From contig CATNEN010000027.1 of the NCBI GenBank assembly GCA_950097015.1, positions 841,001 through 905,000 on the forward strand: DNA of 64,000 nt, given 5' to 3'. Positions within the stretch are counted from its first letter, which is position 1, and the number at the start of each line of letters is the position of its first letter. The DNA is from Macrostomum hystrix (Eukaryota; Platyhelminthes; Macrostomidae). The position numbers were made by a program, and so were the translations under genes. Positions 60,801 to 64,000 of this stretch are shown in pieces. A model generated the notes under the pieces. That model had not been told where the DNA came from. It worked only from the letters and a program-made list of their open reading frames with translations, and made no database searches.

Positions 60801-62844
60801 GACTTGAAAAAAGAAGCGCGTCTGAGGTATGATTTAGTCAGGGCACAGAATGACTGAGGTGTGATTTAGTCAGGGCACAGAATGACTGAGGTGTGATTTA
60901 GTCAGGGCACAGAATGACTGAGGTGTGATTTAGTCAGGGCACAGAATGACTGAGGTGTGATTTAGTCAGGGCACAGAATGACTAAGGTGTGATTTAGTCA
61001 GGGCACAGAATGACTGAGGTGTGATTTAGTCAGGGCATAGAATGACTAAGGTGTGATTTAGTCAGGGCACAGAATGACTGAGGTGTGATTTAGTCAGGGC
61101 ACAGAATGACTGAGGTGTGATTTAGTCAGGGCACAGAATGACTGAGGTGTGATTTAGTCAGTGCACAGAATGACTGAGGTGTGATTTAGTCAGGGCACAG
61201 AATGACTGAGGTGTGATTTAGTCAGGGCACAGAATGACTGAGGTGTGATTTAGTCAGGGCACAGAATGATTGAGGTGTGATTTAGTCAGTGCACAGAATG
61301 ACTGAGGTGTGATTTAGTCAGGGCTCAGAATGACTGAGGTGTGATTTAGTCAGGGCACAGAATGACTGAGGTGTGATTTAGTCAGGGCACAGAATGACTA
61401 AGGTGTGATTTAGTCAGGGCACAGAATGACTGAGGTGTGATTTAGTCAGGGCACAGAATGACTAAGGTGTGATTTAGTCAGGGCACAGAATGACTGAGGT
61501 GTGATTTAGTCAGGGCACAGAATGACTGAGGTGTGATTTAGTCAGGGAACAGAATGACTGAGGTGTGATTTAGTCAGGGCACAGAATGACTGAGGTGTGA
61601 TTTAGTCAGGGCACAGAATGGCTGAGGTGTGATTTAGTCAGGGCACAGAATGACTGAGGTGTGATTTAGTCAGGGCACAGAATGACTGAGGTGTGATTTA
61701 GTCAGGGCACAGAATGACTGAGGTGTGATTTAGTCAGGGCACAGAATGACTAAGGTGTGATTTAGTCAGGGCACAGAATGACTGAGGTGTGATTTAGTCA
61801 GGGCACAGAATGACTAAGGTGTGATTTAGTCAGGGCACAGAATGACTGAGGTGTGATTTAGTCAGGGCACAGAATGACTGAGGTGTGATTTAGTCAGGGA
61901 ACAGAATGACTGAGGTGTGATTTAGTCAGGGCACAGAATGACTGAGGTGTGATTTAGTCAGGGCACAGAATGGCTGAGGTGTGATTTAGTCAGGGCACAG
62001 AATGACTGAGGTGTGATTTAGTCAGGGCACAGAATGACTGAGGTGTGATTTAGTCAGGGCACAGAATGGCTGAGGTGTGATTTAGTCAGGGCACAGAATG
62101 ACTGAGGTGTGATTTGGTCAGGGCACAGAATGACTGAGGTGTGATTTGGTCAGGGCACAGAATGACCAAGGTGTACAGGACATTTTTTCAGAAGGACAAA
62201 TTTTCAGCCATTTAAAGCGAGATGTAGAGCTGGGACCAGTGAAGGTGTCCTTGTACTGTTTGGTGATGCAGTTGAGAGAAATAAAAGCTAACAGATCTAG
62301 GGCGATTGCTACGAGCCTGTAGAGGAATTTGAGATGATTAGAAGTCCTTGCTTTTTCAAACATCTGCTTTAACATGACACTAAAGGTCGAAGACTCATTA
62401 GCGGCGAAAATTTTGGAAAAATAGAGCCAAACAGGACGCTCTGGAACTAGCTTAGCTGAATTTTACGAGGGAATACGCTGAAGTGTAACCAAACTGGTGC
62501 ATCGGTTTTCGACTTGATCACTTTTGCACTTTTAGAGCTAAAGTCCTGTCAAAACTACGTGTAGACATAATGTACTATGAAATCAACCAAGGACACTATT
62601 TATTTGACTGATACCTGATTAACATCGAGAATATTGAAACGAACACCTATAGGAAGTGCGCTTACTGTTTCTACTTACTGACTTTTGCCTATGCCCTGCA
62701 AGCTTTCAGTAAGAAAACCCATCGGAATAAAGCAAACAAAGTCCACAAACCTATGATGCTCGGTCGATGTCGAAACGACACATGCGGCTGCTCCTCATTG
62801 TCCAGCATTGGCTCCTTCTGCTGTTCGACGTCATTATCGGCCAT
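42819..62844 (-). CDS. K-Cl cotransporter (SLC12, KCC type)
   Basis: Electroneutral K+/Cl- export carrier of the plasma membrane, for cell volume and intracellular chloride. Exons (minus): 62844-62751 (1a) or 59821-59740 (1b), 58877-58633, 56530-56384, 55632-54981, 52174-52013, 50205-49922, 48062-47495, 46610-46316, 45512-45245, 44202-44031, 43393-42819. Every junction is GT-AG and phase-compatible; with 1a the total is 1153 residues, normal for KCCs. Motifs: [19 protein letters not shown] (TM1), [20 protein letters not shown], an extracellular loop with four cysteines and NDT/NRT/NST sites, [19 protein letters not shown]-like [18 protein letters not shown]-like [35 protein letters not shown], and C-terminal [15 protein letters not shown]. 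These exclude NKCC. The conserved KCC phosphosite MHTAVKLN reads MHSAIRLN here (Thr to Ser). Introns are loaded with private minisatellites. Confidence 0.96.
43505..43850 (-). mobile_element. SINE-A, near full-length copy in KCC intron 10
   Basis: Minus orientation: head GTTCGATCGATTCCACGGCG near 43810, body GGGGCGCAGCCGCGGAGAG, tail ending in (ATT)n at 43505. It sits between pieces of dispersed repeat R1/R3: 43487-43505 resembles 45850-45866 and 43850-43950 resembles 46040-46140. Confidence 0.85.
44290..45190. repeat. Minisatellite, 20-bp unit, KCC intron 9
   Basis: About 45 copies of TCACCTCAGGTAGGCATCTA, alternating irregularly with a TCACCTCAGTTAGG variant; a few units carry an extra CACC. 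ACCTCAGGT is an odd palindrome. On the transcribed strand each unit reads GAGGTGATAGATGCCTA, which includes a 5'-splice-site-like GAG|GTGATA, and the variant adds CTAACTGAG. Confidence 0.95.
45845..46140. repeat. Dispersed repeat R1, copy 2, with R3 tail
   Basis: 45845-46050 matches 13495-13710. 46040-46140 (ATGTCGGCTATCATTATTAA, TTTTGGATTGATTAGGTTG) matches 43860-43950. The arrangement suggests a single longer element whose copy at 43.5-43.95 kb has its middle replaced by a SINE-A. Confidence 0.7.
46200..46314 (-). mobile_element. SINE-B copy 2, abutting the exon-8 donor of KCC
   Basis: The minus strand reads GTAAGGACCTGCTGG..GGGTCACGAGTTCGAATCTC, then AGCCCAAGGGAAGACTATTTG, homologous to 14.8 kb. 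The B box is GAGTTCGAATCTC. The tRNA-like part starts within a few bases of the splice donor at 46315. Confidence 0.55.
46860..47440. repeat. Degenerate minisatellite, ~33-35-bp unit, KCC intron 7
   Basis: About 15 imperfect copies of AATAAATCCCAAATTTCCAA followed by ATCCCCATACCTAG. Unit lengths vary; older or more diverged than the other arrays. Confidence 0.85.
48185..48815. repeat. Minisatellite, 34-bp unit, KCC intron 6 (block 1)
   Basis: About 17 copies containing ACCTGAAGGCTCAGGAACTT and CAGGGTAGATAA. The CCTGAAG..CTTCAGG words in each unit can form a 7-bp stem. Confidence 0.93.
49140..49815. repeat. Minisatellite, 34-bp unit, KCC intron 6 (block 2)
   Basis: About 19 copies of the same 34-bp family in a different version (TCTGAAGCCTCAGGAACTTC, AGGCGAGATAATGA). 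It is more homogeneous than block 1 and separated from it by about 330 bp of unique DNA. Confidence 0.93.
50625..51012. repeat. Minisatellite, 27-bp unit, KCC intron 5
   Basis: About 14 copies of AAGCGGCGATCCCAAAACTA followed by TCTAAAC. A shorter variant with ACTTATGAAA occurs twice. Open frames in both directions are repeat artefacts. Confidence 0.93.
52370..52715. repeat. Minisatellite, 21-bp unit, KCC intron 4
   Basis: About 15 irregular copies of GGCAGACAGACACTTAGAAC A-type units, close to the exon-5 acceptor. Confidence 0.88.
53400..53945. repeat. Minisatellite, 46-bp unit, KCC intron 4
   Basis: About 12 copies of a 46-bp unit (CATTCCATCTTTTCGACATT, GTTCTCAAATCCAAGCCGA). Pyrimidine-rich on the plus strand. 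The 232-codon plus-strand frame across it is a repeat artefact. Confidence 0.93.
55700..56065. repeat. Minisatellite, 27-bp unit, KCC intron 3
   Basis: About 13 copies of GACAGAAAGGAGTAGAGAGA followed by TGGGGTA, decaying over 56065-56220. It begins about 70 bp upstream of the exon-4 acceptor, and on the transcribed strand is strongly pyrimidine-rich. Confidence 0.93.
56565..56985. repeat. Minisatellite, 16-bp unit, KCC intron 2
   Basis: About 27 copies of AGATTCCTAGAATCCT, near-palindromic, starting about 35 bp upstream of exon 3. Confidence 0.93.
57990..58555. repeat. Minisatellite, 23-bp unit, KCC intron 2, interrupted
   Basis: About 15 copies of AGATAATCTGGGATTACAGA ATC-type units at 57990-58292 and 58487-58550. 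Each unit holds the inverted repeat TAATC-TGG-GATTA. The array is split by an inserted element at 58293-58486. Confidence 0.92.
58293..58486 (-). mobile_element. SINE-like insertion with (GTT)n tail inside minisatellite
   Basis: About 194 bp unrelated to the surrounding 23-bp units, which resume on both sides. On the minus strand it starts near GGCGAGGCCAAGGGCGAACG and ends in six GTT repeats. No coding content. The family is unknown and no second copy is in the window. Confidence 0.6.
59601..59638. repeat. Perfect 18-bp-stem hairpin flanked by 8-bp direct repeats
   Basis: CAAGGACTACCAAACAAC, a 2-nt loop, then its exact reverse complement. ACTTTTGC occurs immediately on both sides (59593-59600 and 59639-59646). 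It looks like a minimal palindromic transposon remnant with an 8-bp target duplication. Confidence 0.85.
59740..59821 (-). CDS. KCC alternative first exon 1b
   Basis: ATG 59821 in good context (AAGTATGG) encodes [20 protein letters not shown] and a few more residues, ending in a phase-1 donor (CAAG|GTAAAT) that fits exon 2 at 58877. It cannot follow exon 1a, because that junction would put a stop codon in frame, so it works as an alternative start. Confidence 0.7.
60825..62170. repeat. Minisatellite, 32-bp unit, KCC intron 1
   Basis: About 42 very homogeneous copies of GACTGAGGTGTGATTTAGTC followed by AGGGCACAGAAT. TGACT..AGTCA gives a 5-bp stem. Repeated blocks of identical variant order (for example TAAGG units, then a GGGAACAG unit, then a GGCTGAGG unit at 61390-61640 and 61740-61990) show a higher-order duplication of about 350 bp. 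Confidence 0.95.
62751..62844 (-). CDS. KCC alternative first exon 1a
   Basis: ATG 62844 encodes [20 protein letters not shown] then [11 protein letters not shown], ending in a phase-1 donor (ATAG|GTTTGT) that fits exon 2. An acidic N-terminus followed by a basic SFRHR stretch is plausible for an SLC12 cytoplasmic tail. Confidence 0.65.
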
Positions 62845-62986
62845 TGCTAACGGGAGCGCTGCTGCGGCTTCGAAGTCGGTTTCAACTGGTTCTCTGTTCG
62901 CTTTGTCGAGTGCTTTCTTTTCAAAGTTTCGAGTATTATTCTCAGATGGCTGTCGGTTGGACTTGAAACGTAAGAGAAGCGCTTAC

Positions 62987-62998
62987 TATATTTAAATA
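62987..62998 (-). promoter_or_regulatory. Possible TATA box for KCC exon 1a
   Basis: The minus strand reads TATTTAAATATA about 145 bp upstream of ATG 62844, which would leave a 5' UTR of about 110 nt. A motif match only. Confidence 0.35.
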
Positions 62999-64000
62999 GC
63001 GTCGCGGCGCGAACTGGAATTTGACTCGCCTATAGGCAAAGGTTGAGGACTGAGTTGGAGGTGTTTGAGCTATATGGCATTGATGCTGCAGACATGCGCA
63101 CTCTGGTGGCATATAAATACTATACCCCCACCTCCAGCCTACTTTATTGTTCTCGAGGCCTGCACTGGCCAGTTCGACGCTCAAAGTTTGGGTTTTCTCC
63201 AGCCGGTTTCCGCTGCCGTTGCTACTAGGAGGGGTTTAGACGAAGGAGTCAGGGGGGCAGTTAGGGCGGCGAGTCGAGGGTGAGACTGTTAGACCGGCGG
63301 GTGTCTTCAGCCATTGTTTGTTCTCTTATTCGTTGTCTTCTAGTGCTAGCAAAAAAAATGCGCAGGTTAGTTCAAGCAATATAAAAAACGATAAAGGTTA
63401 TGATGGCCTCACACGCAACCGTACTAATCTGCTCGACCCTACAATACACCAATCGGGACCATGAAGATTATCGAGCTTTTCCGCCATTCGAGAGATCTAT
63501 TCGGACTTTTATCCCTTTCGCAATCGCATCCTCCTCCTACACCTCCCTCCTCGTAAGCGTGATTTGCGCGGAAATTCCTCTGGCCCTCCCAGGACAGCCA
63601 CTGCTGCAGCGAGCGCCATCGGTATCTACGCCGCTATCCGTGCGGTCCATCAGAATGAGCATTTCTCTCTCATCGGCAGCCAATGACGGTCAGAGCCAAT
63701 GGCGATTCCAATGACTTTACAGCTCTCTGGAAAGTCGGTCGAGCCTTGGATGAAACTCTTTCATCCCTTCGGCCACTCCCTGACCAAGCCGCCAGGGGTC
63801 ATCGGTTCCCATTTTCCATCTCTCCCGTTTCTCTCTACCTATGTTCCCTCTCAGTGTCTCTCTGGGGGATGCAATGGTTGTCTAAGTCTTCCTCAAATAC
63901 TCCCCTAGGCACAAAATTTATCGCTCCTTAAATTCATCTTTTTAACATTCGTCATTCGAGGACATAAAATGAGATGTGCGGTATTGTTTAAGCTTAATGC
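62999..64000. other. KCC upstream flank, nothing recognised
   Basis: Moderate G+C with several short open frames (for example 63400-63714) that show no domain or family signature. A further TATA-like ATATAAATA occurs at 63112. Confidence 0.4.

Noticed and set aside
63400-63908. Two overlapping plus-strand frames at the right edge
   Set aside because: No domain, no coding-type composition and no splice context found.

Overview
The window is nuclear DNA of an intron-rich animal. Genes are split by GT-AG introns, and the recognisable families are metazoan: an UNC-4/UNCX paired-like homeobox gene, an EF-hand rhomboid, a phospholipid scramblase, beta-tubulin, a ZCCHC10-like protein, a C2H2 zinc-finger protein and a K-Cl cotransporter. 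The very high load of tandem repeats, SINEs and DNA transposons would suit a free-living flatworm such as Macrostomum. That species guess is inference only; nothing in the window proves it.

Layout. 1-3276 (+): 3' part of a multi-finger C2H2 gene with exons 18-249, 629-1053 and 2091-2664. 3655-4915: about 50 copies of a 25-bp repeat, each carrying a perfect pol III B-box sequence. 5429-7386 (-): unc-4/uncx. 7390-12170: intergenic, with two tandem arrays, a possible enhancer and a SINE. 12174-12866 (-): scramblase core exon. 15227-16666 (-): beta-tubulin with one 105-bp intron. 18746-25082 (+): six-exon rhomboid whose last intron holds a 22/23-bp array, a 933-bp perfect foldback element and a SINE. 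27354-27881 (-): ZCCHC10-like. 31870-38880 (+): second, 5'-truncated rhomboid copy carrying a degenerate P-superfamily transposon (33179-36690). 39025-40731: apparently intact IS630/Tc1-type transposon. 42819-62844 (-): a complete KCC-type SLC12 transporter with 11 exons per transcript and two alternative first exons. 62845-64000: its upstream flank.

The KCC gene is the best-supported model. All exon junctions are phase-compatible and together give a protein of about 1153 residues. Nearly every KCC intron carries a tandem array with its own unit (16, 20, 21, 23, 27, 27, 32, 34 or 46 bp), and no unit family is shared between introns. Many units contain a short inverted repeat. The same pattern recurs in the zinc-finger, unc-4 and rhomboid introns.

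The genes look like unrelated neighbours rather than a functional cluster. The exception is the two rhomboid genes, which are a direct tandem duplication with the ZCCHC10-like gene between them on the other strand. The most unusual items are the B-box array, the intron-specific hairpin-unit minisatellites, the young foldback element with four ~75-bp subterminal repeats per arm, the intact DD(33)E transposon, the P-element whose empty site survives in the paralogue, and the stop-free 105-nt tubulin intron.
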